Shown: positions 1 through 5,038, counted from the stretch's first letter. The stretch is DNA of 5,038 nucleotides from an uncultured Lachnospiraceae bacterium (GCA_946614075.1 CAMOGO010000118.1:1-5038), one strand, 5' to 3'. Made by a program: numbers and translations. Notes: generated by a model from the sequence alone, not told the origin.

Positions 1-1
1 A

Positions 2-124
2 ATAAATACCCTGTCCGGATTGGCATCTGGCAGGACGGAAGAGGAAAATAAAAGATGTCTCTTCAGATTGAGCATGTCAACTACATATATAATGAAGGCA
101 CGCCGATGGAGGTCTACGCCTTAA
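2..124 (+). CDS. Possible 3' end of the upstream gene, perhaps ecfA1 (partial)
   Basis: The window opens inside or just after an upstream gene. One frame is open from base 2 to a TAA at 122-124 and reads INTLSGLASGRTEEENKR and on, which would overlap the start of ecfA2 by 70 bases. A second frame is open from base 1 to a TAA at 49-51 and ends 3 bases before the ecfA2 start. The third frame stops at once, at 3-5. By the usual gene order the neighbour should be ecfA1, the partner ATPase of the ECF transporter. I mildly favour the frame starting at base 2, because EcfA1 proteins commonly finish with a helical, acidic tail, but the visible piece carries no diagnostic motif. Identity and frame are therefore inferred from context only. 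Confidence 0.35.
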   Translation: MNTLSGLASGRTEEENKRCLFRLSMSTTYIMKARRWRSTP

Positions 125-915
125 AGGACATAAGCTTCGAGCTGCACGACGGGGAGTTTGCCGCGCTGATCGGGCATACCGGTTCCGGGAAATCGACCCT
201 CACGCAGCTGATGAATGGACTCCTCACGGCGAATTCCGGTACGATCCGCTTTGACGGCCGGGATATCCATGAGCCTGGCTTTGCCTTAAAGGATCTGCGC
301 CGGCAGGTAGGGCTGGTATTCCAGTATCCGGAGCATCAGCTGTTTGAGGTGGATGTCATCACCGATGTCATGTTTGGACCTAAAAATCTGGGACTTTCTC
401 CGGAGGAGGCACGTGAGCGTGCCAAGGAGGCCTTGGCCCTGGTCGGGATGGGGGAGGAGATCTATGAGAAATCTCCTTTCGATCTGTCCGGCGGGCAGAA
501 AAGGCGTGTCGCGATCGCAGGTGTGCTCGCGATGAAGCCTAAGGTGATCATCCTCGATGAGCCGACGGCAGGCCTTGACCCGAAGGGGCGGGATGAGATC
601 CTGGACGAGCTCGACCGGCTGAATAAAGAGCAGAATCTGACAATCCTGCTCGTATCTCACAGCATGGAGGATGTTGCGGAGCATGCGAGCCGTCTTCTGG
701 TGCTGAGCCAGGGAGAGCTGCTATTCGACGCCCCGCCCAAGGAGGTATTCCGTCACGTGGAGGAGCTGGAGGCTGTCGGGCTCTCTGTCCCGCAGGTGTC
801 CTATATCGTGCGCGAATGTAAAAAGCGCGGCATCGATCTGGGGGAAGATATTACGACCGTCCAGGAGGCGCGAGATGCGATCCTTAAGCTGTGGGCGGAG
901 AAGACGAAGAGATGA
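55..915 (+). CDS. ecfA2: Energy-coupling factor transporter ATPase EcfA2 (CbiO family)
   Basis: This is a cytoplasmic ATPase of an ECF-type importer. With EcfA1 it should form the ATP-hydrolysing heterodimer that drives vitamin or metal-ion uptake through EcfT and a separate S component. All ABC ATPase motifs are present and intact in 286 residues: Walker A GHTGSGKST at residues 40-48, the Q-loop glutamine at 90, signature LSGGQ at 144-148, Walker B VIILDEP at 164-170 with the catalytic glutamate E169, the D-loop AGLDP at 172-176 and the H-loop histidine at 202. The segment from about 225 on (DAPPKEVF, then VGLSVPQVS) is the C-terminal region typical of EcfA proteins. Length is normal for the family. 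The ATG is preceded by a purine-rich GGAAGAGG at 37-44, ten bases away. The assignment to A2 rather than A1 rests on the N-terminal wording (IEHVNYIY, GTP near residue 16) and on ecfT following directly. Confidence 0.95.
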   Translation: MSLQIEHVNYIYNEGTPMEVYALKDISFELHDGEFAALIGHTGSGKSTLTQLMNGLLTANSGTIRFDGRDIHEPGFALKDLRRQVGLVFQYPEHQLFEVDVITDVMFGPKNLGLSPEEARERAKEALALVGMGEEIYEKSPFDLSGGQKRRVAIAGVLAMKPKVIILDEPTAGLDPKGRDEILDELDRLNKEQNLTILLVSHSMEDVAEHASRLLVLSQGELLFDAPPKEVFRHVEELEAVGLSVPQVSYIVRECKKRGIDLGEDITTVQEARDAILKLWAEKTKR

Positions 916-990
916 TATGAATGGCGGTATTGCCCTTAATGGGTGGTATCTGATATCCGGATAATCCGATCATACGGAGGATCTGTTAAG

Positions 991-1000
991 AGGAGATAGA
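991..1000 (+). promoter_or_regulatory. Unusually spaced ribosome-binding site of ecfT
   Basis: The best Shine-Dalgarno core before ecfT is AGGAG at 991-995, which leaves 16 bases to the ATG at 1012, about twice the usual distance. A second core, CGGAGG at 975-980, is further away still. There is no nearer in-frame ATG, GTG or TTG start, because an in-frame TAG lies at 997-999, and MIRDITIGQYYP is the normal EcfT N-terminus, so the start itself is secure. The nine bases GGAGATAGA at 992-1000 recur exactly before truA at 1840-1848. The rest of the 96-base gap after ecfA2 shows no clear terminator. Function of the long spacing is unknown. Confidence 0.45.
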
Positions 1001-1011
1001 TACGTAACAAC

Positions 1012-1815
1012 ATGATCAGAGATATTACGATTGGACAATATTATCCGACCGGCTCGGTGATCCACCAGCTGGATCCGCGCGTAAAGCTCATGGGAACCTT
1101 GATCTACATCGTTTCCCTTTTCTTAAGCTCGACCGTGCCCGGGTACCTGATTGCCGTGATTTTTCTCAGTGCGGTGATCCGGCTGTCGAGGGTACCGTTC
1201 CTTTATATTGTACGAGGCCTTCGGACGGTCGTGGTTCTGCTGCTTTTCAGCGTCGCACTGAATATCTTTTTTACGACAGGCGACCACGTGCTGATACAGA
1301 TCGGTATCGTCCGGATCACGACGGAGGGACTGATCCGTGCGGCCCAGATGGGCGTTCGACTGATTTTCCTCATCCTGGGCTCCTCGATGATGACCTTTAC
1401 GACCACGCCTAATCAGCTGACCGATGGCCTGGAGACCGGCCTCGGCTTCCTGAAGAAGCTTCACGTGCCGATCCACGAGATCGCCATGATGATGTCGATT
1501 GCGCTGCGTTTTATCCCGATCCTGGTCGAGGAGACGGACAAGATCATGAAGGCTCAGATGGCCCGCGGCGCTGATTTTGAAAGCGGAAAGCTCTTAGAGC
1601 GGGCGAAGGCCATGATTCCGATCCTGGTGCCTTTGTTTATCTCGGCGTTCCGCCGGGCGACCGACCTCGCGATGGCGATGGAAGCCAGATGCTATCACGG
1701 CGGTGAGGGCCGGACGCGGATGAAGCCGCTGCAGTACACGACAAACGACTACATCGCTTATGGGATCCTGGCGGTCTATCTGGTCCTGATGATCCTGTCA
1801 CGGCGGTTTGGATAA
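1012..1815 (+). CDS. ecfT: Energy-coupling factor transporter transmembrane protein EcfT (CbiQ family)
   Basis: This integral membrane protein links the EcfA1/EcfA2 ATPases to interchangeable substrate-binding S components in group II ECF importers. The 267 residues match the usual family length. The N-terminus MIRDITIGQYYP followed by IHQLDPRVKL (17-26) is characteristic. Hydrophobic segments lie at about 26-40, 43-58, 64-86, 115-130, 200-216 and 246-263. The two cytoplasmic coupling-helix signatures that dock into the ATPase grooves are visible: ARG at 184-186 (in QMARGADF) and ARC at 225-227 (in AMEARCYHGGEG). The second has Cys where many homologues have Gly. This is a substitution I believe occurs in related clostridial proteins, so I do not read it as inactivating. 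It sits 96 bases after ecfA2 and 42 bases before truA, probably in one transcript. The transported substrate cannot be told, since no S component is encoded here. Confidence 0.95.
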   Translation: MIRDITIGQYYPTGSVIHQLDPRVKLMGTLIYIVSLFLSSTVPGYLIAVIFLSAVIRLSRVPFLYIVRGLRTVVVLLLFSVALNIFFTTGDHVLIQIGIVRITTEGLIRAAQMGVRLIFLILGSSMMTFTTTPNQLTDGLETGLGFLKKLHVPIHEIAMMMSIALRFIPILVEETDKIMKAQMARGADFESGKLLERAKAMIPILVPLFISAFRRATDLAMAMEARCYHGGEGRTRMKPLQYTTNDYIAYGILAVYLVLMILSRRFG

Positions 1816-1816
1816 A

Positions 1817-1835
1817 GAGGAATAAGCAATTCCTC
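1817..1835 (+). repeat. Perfect inverted repeat between ecfT and truA
   Basis: GAGGAAT at 1817-1823 and ATTCCTC at 1829-1835 are exact reverse complements around a five-base loop, AAGCA. The hairpin begins one base after the ecfT stop codon and ends five bases before the GGAG of the truA ribosome-binding site. No run of T follows, so it is not an intrinsic terminator on this strand. It could mark the 3' end of ecfT mRNA after processing, or hold the GAGG of its left arm out of ribosome binding so that only the downstream site is used. Both roles are guesses; the pairing itself is directly visible. Confidence 0.5.
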
Positions 1836-1857
1836 GAATGGAGATAGAAACCCGAGT

Positions 1858-2994
1858 ATGAAACGAGTCAAACTGACCCTGGCTTATGACGGGACAAATT
1901 ACTGTGGGTGGCAGTGGCAGCCCAACGGCCTGACGATCGAGCAGGTGCTCAATGAGACGCTGTCCGCTCTGCTCAAGGAGGATATCCATGTGATCGGCGC
2001 AAGCCGCACGGATTCCGGCGTCCACGCGTGGGCTAATATCTGTGTCTTTGACACCGAGGCGCGGATCCCTGCGGAAAAGATCGCTCTGGCCCTGAACCAG
2101 AAGCTTCCGCCGGACATCGCTGCCCAGAAGACAGAGGAGGTGCCTTTAGACTGGCATCCCAGAAAGCGGAACAGCATCAAAACCTACGAATACCGCATCC
2201 TGAACCGGACGATGCCCTTCCCGGCCGAGCGCCTGACTTCCTATTTTGTCTACTATCCGCTGGACGTGGAGAAGATGAAGAAGGCAGCACAGTGCCTCAT
2301 CGGCGAGCATGATTTCGTCAGCTTCTGCTCGGTCAATACGAGCGCCGAGGAGACGATCCGGTCGATCTACGAGGCATCCGTCACAAAGGAAGGCGATATC
2401 ATCACGATCCGCCTTTCCGGCAGCGGCTTTCTGACCCACATGGTCCGCATCATCGCCGGCACGCTGGTCAAGATCGGTCTGGGTATCTTCCCTCCGGAGA
2501 AGCTCCTGGAGATGATGAAGGCCCGCACCCGCTACGCCTCCGGGCCCAAAGCACCGGCCTGCGGCCTGACCCTGATCTCGATCGAGGAGGTCTTTGGCCT
2601 CGAGCCGGTCGATATCGTGACGAACGACGAGTGGGACTACAGCGTCTACCAGGACCGCATCGCGAGCGATGGCAAAGCATTTATCCAGATCCGCCGCTGT
2701 TTTCCGCAGGATTTCGAGCGGCATGTCATCCGTCTCGTGAAGCATGCCTATCAAAATCAGGCAAAGGAAGTTTTCGTCTGCGGACCGGCCTCCTGCCGGA
2801 CCGCGGAGGAGATGGCGGCAGAGATGGCGGAAGAGAAGGCAGGAGCGTCAGCGTTTGCAGATATTCCCCGGCTTCAGGCCGGCGACAGATATGGGGATTA
2901 TGAGATCCGAACAGCGGATGACGGGGAAGTCTACCCGTGCGAGGGCAGATGGTACCAGGCCGTGGATCTGATCCGGGAAGCAAGACAGCAGTAG
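1858..2994 (+). CDS. truA: tRNA pseudouridine(38-40) synthase TruA with an uncharacterised C-terminal extension
   Basis: TruA converts uridines 38, 39 and 40 in the anticodon stem-loop of tRNAs to pseudouridine; it is cytoplasmic and usually a homodimer. Residues 1 to about 246 are a full TruA domain: N-terminal LAYDGTNYCGWQWQPN, catalytic aspartate D52 in ASRTDSGVHA (48-57), the central HDFVSFCS at 151-158, the core FLTHMVRIIAGTLVKIG at 191-207, and the closing ASGPKAPACGLTLISIEEV at 227-245, where most TruA proteins end. The protein then continues without a break to 378 residues, about 130 more than usual. The extension looks like an alpha/beta fold (AFIQIRRC, an amphipathic helix to about 299, KEVFVCG, an acidic Ala-rich helix 315-327, then strand-rich sequence with EVYPCEG). 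It has four cysteines (281, 308, 313, 361). I do not recognise it. The ATG has GGAG at 1840-1843, a long 14 bases upstream. The catalytic domain appears intact, so the enzyme should be active. Confidence 0.93.
   Translation: MKRVKLTLAYDGTNYCGWQWQPNGLTIEQVLNETLSALLKEDIHVIGASRTDSGVHAWANICVFDTEARIPAEKIALALNQKLPPDIAAQKTEEVPLDWHPRKRNSIKTYEYRILNRTMPFPAERLTSYFVYYPLDVEKMKKAAQCLIGEHDFVSFCSVNTSAEETIRSIYEASVTKEGDIITIRLSGSGFLTHMVRIIAGTLVKIGLGIFPPEKLLEMMKARTRYASGPKAPACGLTLISIEEVFGLEPVDIVTNDEWDYSVYQDRIASDGKAFIQIRRCFPQDFERHVIRLVKHAYQNQAKEVFVCGPASCRTAEEMAAEMAEEKAGASAFADIPRLQAGDRYGDYEIRTADDGEVYPCEGRWYQAVDLIREARQQ
2809..2832 (+). repeat. Short in-frame tandem repeat in the truA extension
   Basis: Two 12-base units lie head to tail, GAGATGGCGGCA at 2809-2820 and GAGATGGCGGAA at 2821-2832, differing at one base. 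They encode EMAA and EMAE (residues 318-325) in the acidic, Ala-rich helix of the TruA extension. This suggests a small duplication, or simply low-complexity helix coding. It keeps the reading frame. Confidence 0.5.
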
Positions 2995-3002
2995 GCTGGA
3001 CA

Positions 3003-3035
3003 GCATTTATCGGATATATTCCGGTGAAGAAATGC
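3003..3035 (+). repeat. Two-part hairpin downstream of truA
   Basis: In the 94-base gap after truA the outer arms GCATTT (3003-3008) and AAATGC (3030-3035) pair exactly. Inside them ATCGGA (3009-3014) pairs with TCCGGT (3020-3025), including one G-T wobble, around a five-base loop TATAT. A four-base bulge, GAAG at 3026-3029, separates the two stems on the right side only. No T run follows on either strand, so it does not look like an intrinsic terminator. It begins 8 bases after the truA stop and could be an mRNA 3'-end or processing structure. No promoter is evident between it and the permease gene. Confidence 0.45.
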
Positions 3036-3075
3036 ATTGGAAGAAGAGTATTGAATGAAGGTCCGGAGCTAGAAC

Positions 3076-3081
3076 AGGAGG
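3076..3081 (+). promoter_or_regulatory. Shine-Dalgarno site that fixes the permease start
   Basis: AGGAGG at 3076-3081 stands seven bases before the ATG at 3089, which is ideal spacing. A TTG at 3083 in the same frame would extend the protein by two residues, but it lies only one base from the AGGAGG and so cannot be the start used with this site. Confidence 0.8.
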
Positions 3082-3088
3082 CTTGTAT

Positions 3089-3988
3089 ATGGGACACTTG
3101 GCAGCACTTTTAACGATTATTTTCTGGAGTACGACCTACGCGTCGACCGTCATCCTCCTCGAGTCCTTCGAACCGATCGAGATCCTCTTTCTGCGCTTTT
3201 TGGTGGCCTTTCTGATCCTGGAGGTCATCTACCCGAAGCGCATGAAAAAGCTGGAGCTGAAGCAGGAGCTCCTTTTTGTCCTGGCGGGACTGGCCGGTAT
3301 CTGCATCTACTACATGTGCCAGAACGTGGCATTGACCTACACCCAGTCAACGAACGTTGGCGTGGAAATCGCAGTAGCCCCTCTGTTTACGGCGTTGATC
3401 GCCAGCTTCCTCCTGAAGGAGGAAAAAAAGCCAAGCCGAGGCTTTGCGATCGGAGCGGTTTTCGCCCTCGCCGGCGTAGCCATGCTGACCTTCAGCGGTC
3501 AGGAACTGCAGCTGAACCCAATAGGCGACCTGCTCGGCATCCTCGCGGCAGTAGCCTGGGCCGTCTACTCCACGATCACCAACCGCATCAGCAAGCTGGG
3601 GTTCCACGTCATCCAGACGACCAGACGCATCTTTTTCTGGGGTCTTATCTGGCTGATCCCTATGACGATCGTATTCCCGATCCACATGACAGCCGCCGAG
3701 ATTTTTGCCCCGGTCAATCTGTTTAACACGCTCTACCTCGGCGCCGGCGCCTCCGCCGTCTGCTTTGTGACCTGGAACTACGCCGTCAGCAAGCTCGGCC
3801 CCACGACGACCAGCACCTACATTTTCGTAGGACCAATCATCACGATCATCACGGGTGTGCTCATCCTCGGCGAGAAGCTTACCCTTTCATCTGTCCTCGG
3901 CTCCGGCCTGATCCTCATCGGCATGTACCTGTGTCAGAGAAAAGAGAAGCAGCCATCGGAAGAGACAAACACGGATGCAAGCATTTAA
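3089..3988 (+). CDS. EamA/DMT-superfamily permease
   Basis: This is a predicted inner (cytoplasmic) membrane transporter of the drug/metabolite transporter superfamily, whose members mostly export or exchange amino acids, nucleosides or other small metabolites. The substrate cannot be assigned from sequence. The 299 residues fit the family's usual length of about 300. About ten hydrophobic helices can be seen, near residues 2-20, 29-48, 60-77, 88-109, 117-135, 146-163, 180-199, 212-229, 240-261 and 267-284, arranged as two EamA repeats. The ends of the repeats show typical features: APLFTALIASFLLKEE at 97-112 in the first half and GPIITIITGVLILGEKLT at 248-265 in the second. The tail from 284 is charged and short. 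The gene sits between truA and rplM, a position where most Firmicutes have no gene, so it is probably a lineage-specific insertion. It is 94 bases after truA and may be co-transcribed with it. The next promoter starts 22 bases after its stop, with no terminator visible between. Confidence 0.9.
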   Translation: MGHLAALLTIIFWSTTYASTVILLESFEPIEILFLRFLVAFLILEVIYPKRMKKLELKQELLFVLAGLAGICIYYMCQNVALTYTQSTNVGVEIAVAPLFTALIASFLLKEEKKPSRGFAIGAVFALAGVAMLTFSGQELQLNPIGDLLGILAAVAWAVYSTITNRISKLGFHVIQTTRRIFFWGLIWLIPMTIVFPIHMTAAEIFAPVNLFNTLYLGAGASAVCFVTWNYAVSKLGPTTTSTYIFVGPIITIITGVLILGEKLTLSSVLGSGLILIGMYLCQRKEKQPSEETNTDASI

Positions 3989-4010
3989 GCTGAAAAAGTG
4001 AAGATTGCGC

Positions 4011-4039
4011 TTGACAGCCCAACATCACCCGACTATAAT
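4011..4039 (+). promoter_or_regulatory. Consensus sigma-A promoter of rplM-rpsI
   Basis: The -35 box TTGACA at 4011-4016 and the -10 box TATAAT at 4034-4039 both match the consensus at six of six bases and are separated by exactly 17 bases. Transcription should begin near the G at 4046, after an A run at 4040-4045. This gives a leader of about 109 bases before the rplM start. A promoter this strong fits ribosomal-protein genes. Its -35 box lies only 22 bases after the permease stop codon. Confidence 0.9.
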
Positions 4040-4045
4040 AAAAAA

Positions 4046-4154
4046 GCTGTGACACCGGAAGGTGTCTTATCTTGATGTAAAATGTGAAGCCAAAGCCCCG
4101 GTAACCACATTTTTATCATATAGAAGCACATGATTAAAACAGGAGGTTTCACCA
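4046..4154 (+). promoter_or_regulatory. Structured 5' leader of rplM-rpsI, candidate L13 autoregulatory element
   Basis: The mRNA leader begins with a perfect hairpin, GACACC (4051-4056) and GGTGTC (4061-4066), capped by the GNRA-type tetraloop GGAA. A second, longer element pairs AAAATGTG (4079-4086) with CACATTTT (4106-4113), eight of eight. Its 19-base loop contains GCC at 4089-4091 that can pair with GGT at 4100-4102. A CACAT also occurs at 4127-4131, offering an alternative partner for ATGTG at 4082-4086. ATCAT (4115-4119) can pair with ATGAT (4130-4134). The leader ends in AGGAGG at 4141-4146, eight bases before the rplM ATG. L13 leaders in Bacillus and relatives (the Rfam L13_leader family) occupy just this position and are thought to let L13 repress its own operon. 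I infer the same here from position and structure, and have not matched the family model. The T run at 4110-4114 means the second hairpin could also act as an attenuator. Confidence 0.6.
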
Positions 4155-4586
4155 ATGAATAATACATTCATGGCAAGTCCGGCCACCATCGAGAGAAAGT
4201 GGTATGTCATCGACGCGGACGGTTGCACGTTAGGACGTTTGGCAACAGAAGTAGCTAGCATTTTAAGAGGCAAGAAGAAACCGATCTTCACTCCTCATGT
4301 CGACTGCGGCGATTATGTTATCGTAATCAATGCTGATAAGATCAAAGTTACCGGCAAGAAGCTTGACCAGAAGATTTACTATCGTCACTCCGATTATGTC
4401 GGCGGTATGAAGACCGTTACCTTAAAGGAGAAGCTTGCCAAGAAGCCTGAGAGCGTTATCGAGCTCGCAGTCAAGGGTATGCTTCCGAAGGGAGCACTTG
4501 GAAACGAGATGTTCTCCAAGCTCCATGTCTATGCAGGAGCAGAGCATCCGCACGCAGCACAGAAGCCTGAGTGCTACAAATTTTAA
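4155..4586 (+). CDS. rplM: 50S ribosomal protein L13 (uL13)
   Basis: L13 is a primary 23S rRNA-binding protein needed early in large-subunit assembly. The 143 residues are normal for the family, which usually has about 142 to 148. Recognisable blocks are [16 protein letters not shown] at 15-30, LRGKKKP at 37-43, [16 protein letters not shown] at 45-60, [15 protein letters not shown] at 65-79, the signature [11 protein letters not shown] at 106-116 and [17 protein letters not shown] at 123-139. The ATG at 4155 has AGGAGG at 4141-4146 at good spacing, better than the internal Met6. Codon choice is more uniform and uses more T/A-ending codons (such as GTT, GCA, TTA) than truA or the permease gene, as expected for a highly expressed gene. 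It is the first gene of the rplM-rpsI pair, 18 bases before rpsI's start after its own stop, and is driven by the consensus promoter upstream. Confidence 0.98.
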   Translation: MNNTFMASPATIERKWYVIDADGCTLGRLATEVASILRGKKKPIFTPHVDCGDYVIVINADKIKVTGKKLDQKIYYRHSDYVGGMKTVTLKEKLAKKPESVIELAVKGMLPKGALGNEMFSKLHVYAGAEHPHAAQKPECYKF

Positions 4587-4588
4587 GG

Positions 4589-4597
4589 TAAGGAGGT
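4589..4597 (+). promoter_or_regulatory. Full-length Shine-Dalgarno site for the GTG start of rpsI
   Basis: TAAGGAGGT at 4589-4597 is complementary over all nine bases to the 3' end of 16S rRNA, and lies eight bases before the GTG at 4606. It decides the rpsI start, since the first ATG in the gene's frame is not near the expected N-terminus, and the strong site probably compensates for the weaker GTG codon so that S9 output keeps pace with L13. Confidence 0.85.
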
Positions 4598-4605
4598 AAG
4601 TTCAA

Positions 4606-5001
4606 GTGGCAGCAAATGCAAAGTACTACGGTACAGGAAGAAGAAAGAAATCCATCGCGAGAGTATATCTGGTACCCGGCAAGGGCGAGATTACGATCAA
4701 TAAGAGAAATATCGACGAGTATTTCGGTCTTGAGACCCTGAAGCTCGTTGTCCGTCAGCCGCTGGTAGCGACCGACAATACCGACAAGTTTGATGTCATC
4801 GTCAACGTACGCGGCGGCGGCTTCACCGGTCAGGCCGGTGCGATCCGTCACGGTATCGCAAGAGCCCTCCTGGAGGTAGACGCTGATTATCGTACCACCC
4901 TGAAGACCGCTGGTTTCCTGACCCGTGATCCTCGTATGAAAGAGCGTAAGAAGTACGGCCTCAAGGCTGCACGTCGTGCTCCTCAGTTCTCGAAGCGTTA
5001 A
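4606..5001 (+). CDS. rpsI: 30S ribosomal protein S9 (uS9)
   Basis: S9 sits in the head of the small subunit, and its C-terminal tail reaches the P-site tRNA. The 131 residues are the usual bacterial length. Conserved blocks are [16 protein letters not shown] at 7-22, YFGLETL at 39-45, [20 protein letters not shown] at 66-85, [20 protein letters not shown] at 105-124 and the universal ending PQFSKR at 126-131, with the terminal Lys-Arg intact. Translation starts at GTG, supported by a nine-base Shine-Dalgarno match. It follows rplM with no room for a promoter of its own and is evidently translated from the same mRNA, the standard pairing of these two proteins in bacteria. Confidence 0.98.
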   Translation: MAANAKYYGTGRRKKSIARVYLVPGKGEITINKRNIDEYFGLETLKLVVRQPLVATDNTDKFDVIVNVRGGGFTGQAGAIRHGIARALLEVDADYRTTLKTAGFLTRDPRMKERKKYGLKAARRAPQFSKR

Positions 5002-5020
5002 TCGAGACCAAGAGACATGC

Positions 5021-5038
5021 AAAAAACCCTGGAAATTC
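5021..5038 (+). terminator. Possible left half of an intrinsic terminator, cut by the window end
   Basis: Twenty bases after rpsI stops, an A run at 5021-5026 is followed by CCCTGGAAATTC at 5027-5038, the last bases given. If the next bases were CAGGG followed by T residues, they would pair with CCCTG and complete a classic terminator after rpsI. Only the left half is visible, so this is an inference from shape and position. Confidence 0.3.

Noticed and set aside
286..684. A 132-codon open frame on the minus strand within ecfA2
   Set aside because: It is opposite the ATPase motifs of ecfA2, and nothing in its translation suggests a real protein.
954..963. The ten-base palindrome TATCCGGATA between ecfA2 and ecfT
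   Set aside because: It has no loop, does not extend further, and I see no second copy; a single short palindrome is expected by chance.
937..965. A possible promoter before ecfT, TTAATG and GATAAT with a 17-base spacer
   Set aside because: The -10 box is fair, but the -35 box matches only three of six bases, and ecfT is expected to be transcribed with ecfA2.
2146..2754. A 202-codon open frame on the minus strand within truA
   Set aside because: It lies wholly opposite the well-supported truA frame, its protein resembles nothing I know, and long antisense frames are common opposite GC-rich codons.
2785..2799. Hairpin CCGGC-CTCCT-GCCGG inside truA
   Set aside because: It is a five-base stem in GC-rich coding sequence, readily produced by codon use, with no sign of a separate role.
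3083..3988. A TTG start for the permease two codons upstream of the ATG
   Set aside because: The TTG is only one base from the AGGAGG at 3076-3081, while the ATG at 3089 has ideal spacing.
4471..5022. A 183-codon open frame on the minus strand across rplM and rpsI
   Set aside because: It covers two unmistakable ribosomal-protein genes, has no recognisable domain, and is best explained as a shadow of their codon pattern.

Overview
The window looks like chromosomal core sequence from an anaerobic Gram-positive bacterium of the Clostridia, most likely a Lachnospiraceae-type lineage. This is judged from protein wording (EcfT, L13 and S9), strong AGGAGG Shine-Dalgarno sites, the rather GC-rich codon use and the gene order. 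Every gene I accept is on the + strand. The order is: end of an upstream gene (probably ecfA1), ecfA2, ecfT, truA, a DMT-family permease gene, rplM and rpsI. Apart from the permease gene, this is the familiar Firmicutes order found downstream of the large ribosomal-protein cluster (rplQ - ecfA1 - ecfA2 - ecfT - truA - rplM - rpsI).

Positions 1-1815 hold the shared module of an energy-coupling factor (ECF) vitamin/micronutrient importer: an ATPase (EcfA2), the membrane coupling protein (EcfT) and, presumably, EcfA1 just upstream. No substrate-binding S component is encoded here, as expected for a group II ECF module that serves S proteins encoded elsewhere.

Positions 1858-2994 encode the tRNA pseudouridine synthase TruA. 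Its normal catalytic domain is followed by about 130 extra residues that I do not recognise, and this is the most unusual protein feature of the window. Positions 3089-3988 encode a ten-helix EamA/DMT permease inserted between truA and rplM.

Positions 4011-5001 are a separate, highly expressed unit. A perfect consensus sigma-A promoter (TTGACA, 17-base spacer, TATAAT) drives a roughly 109-base structured leader, followed by rplM (L13) and rpsI (S9). The leader is a good candidate for the autoregulatory L13 leader type of element. The last bases may be the first half of an intrinsic terminator cut by the window edge.

Most of the window is ordinary housekeeping sequence. I see no mobile element, CRISPR array, rRNA or tRNA gene, and no convincing evidence of a wholly new multi-gene system. 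The points worth following are the TruA extension, the L13 leader, the inserted permease gene, and several short hairpins and an unusual shared ribosome-binding motif in the intergenic gaps.
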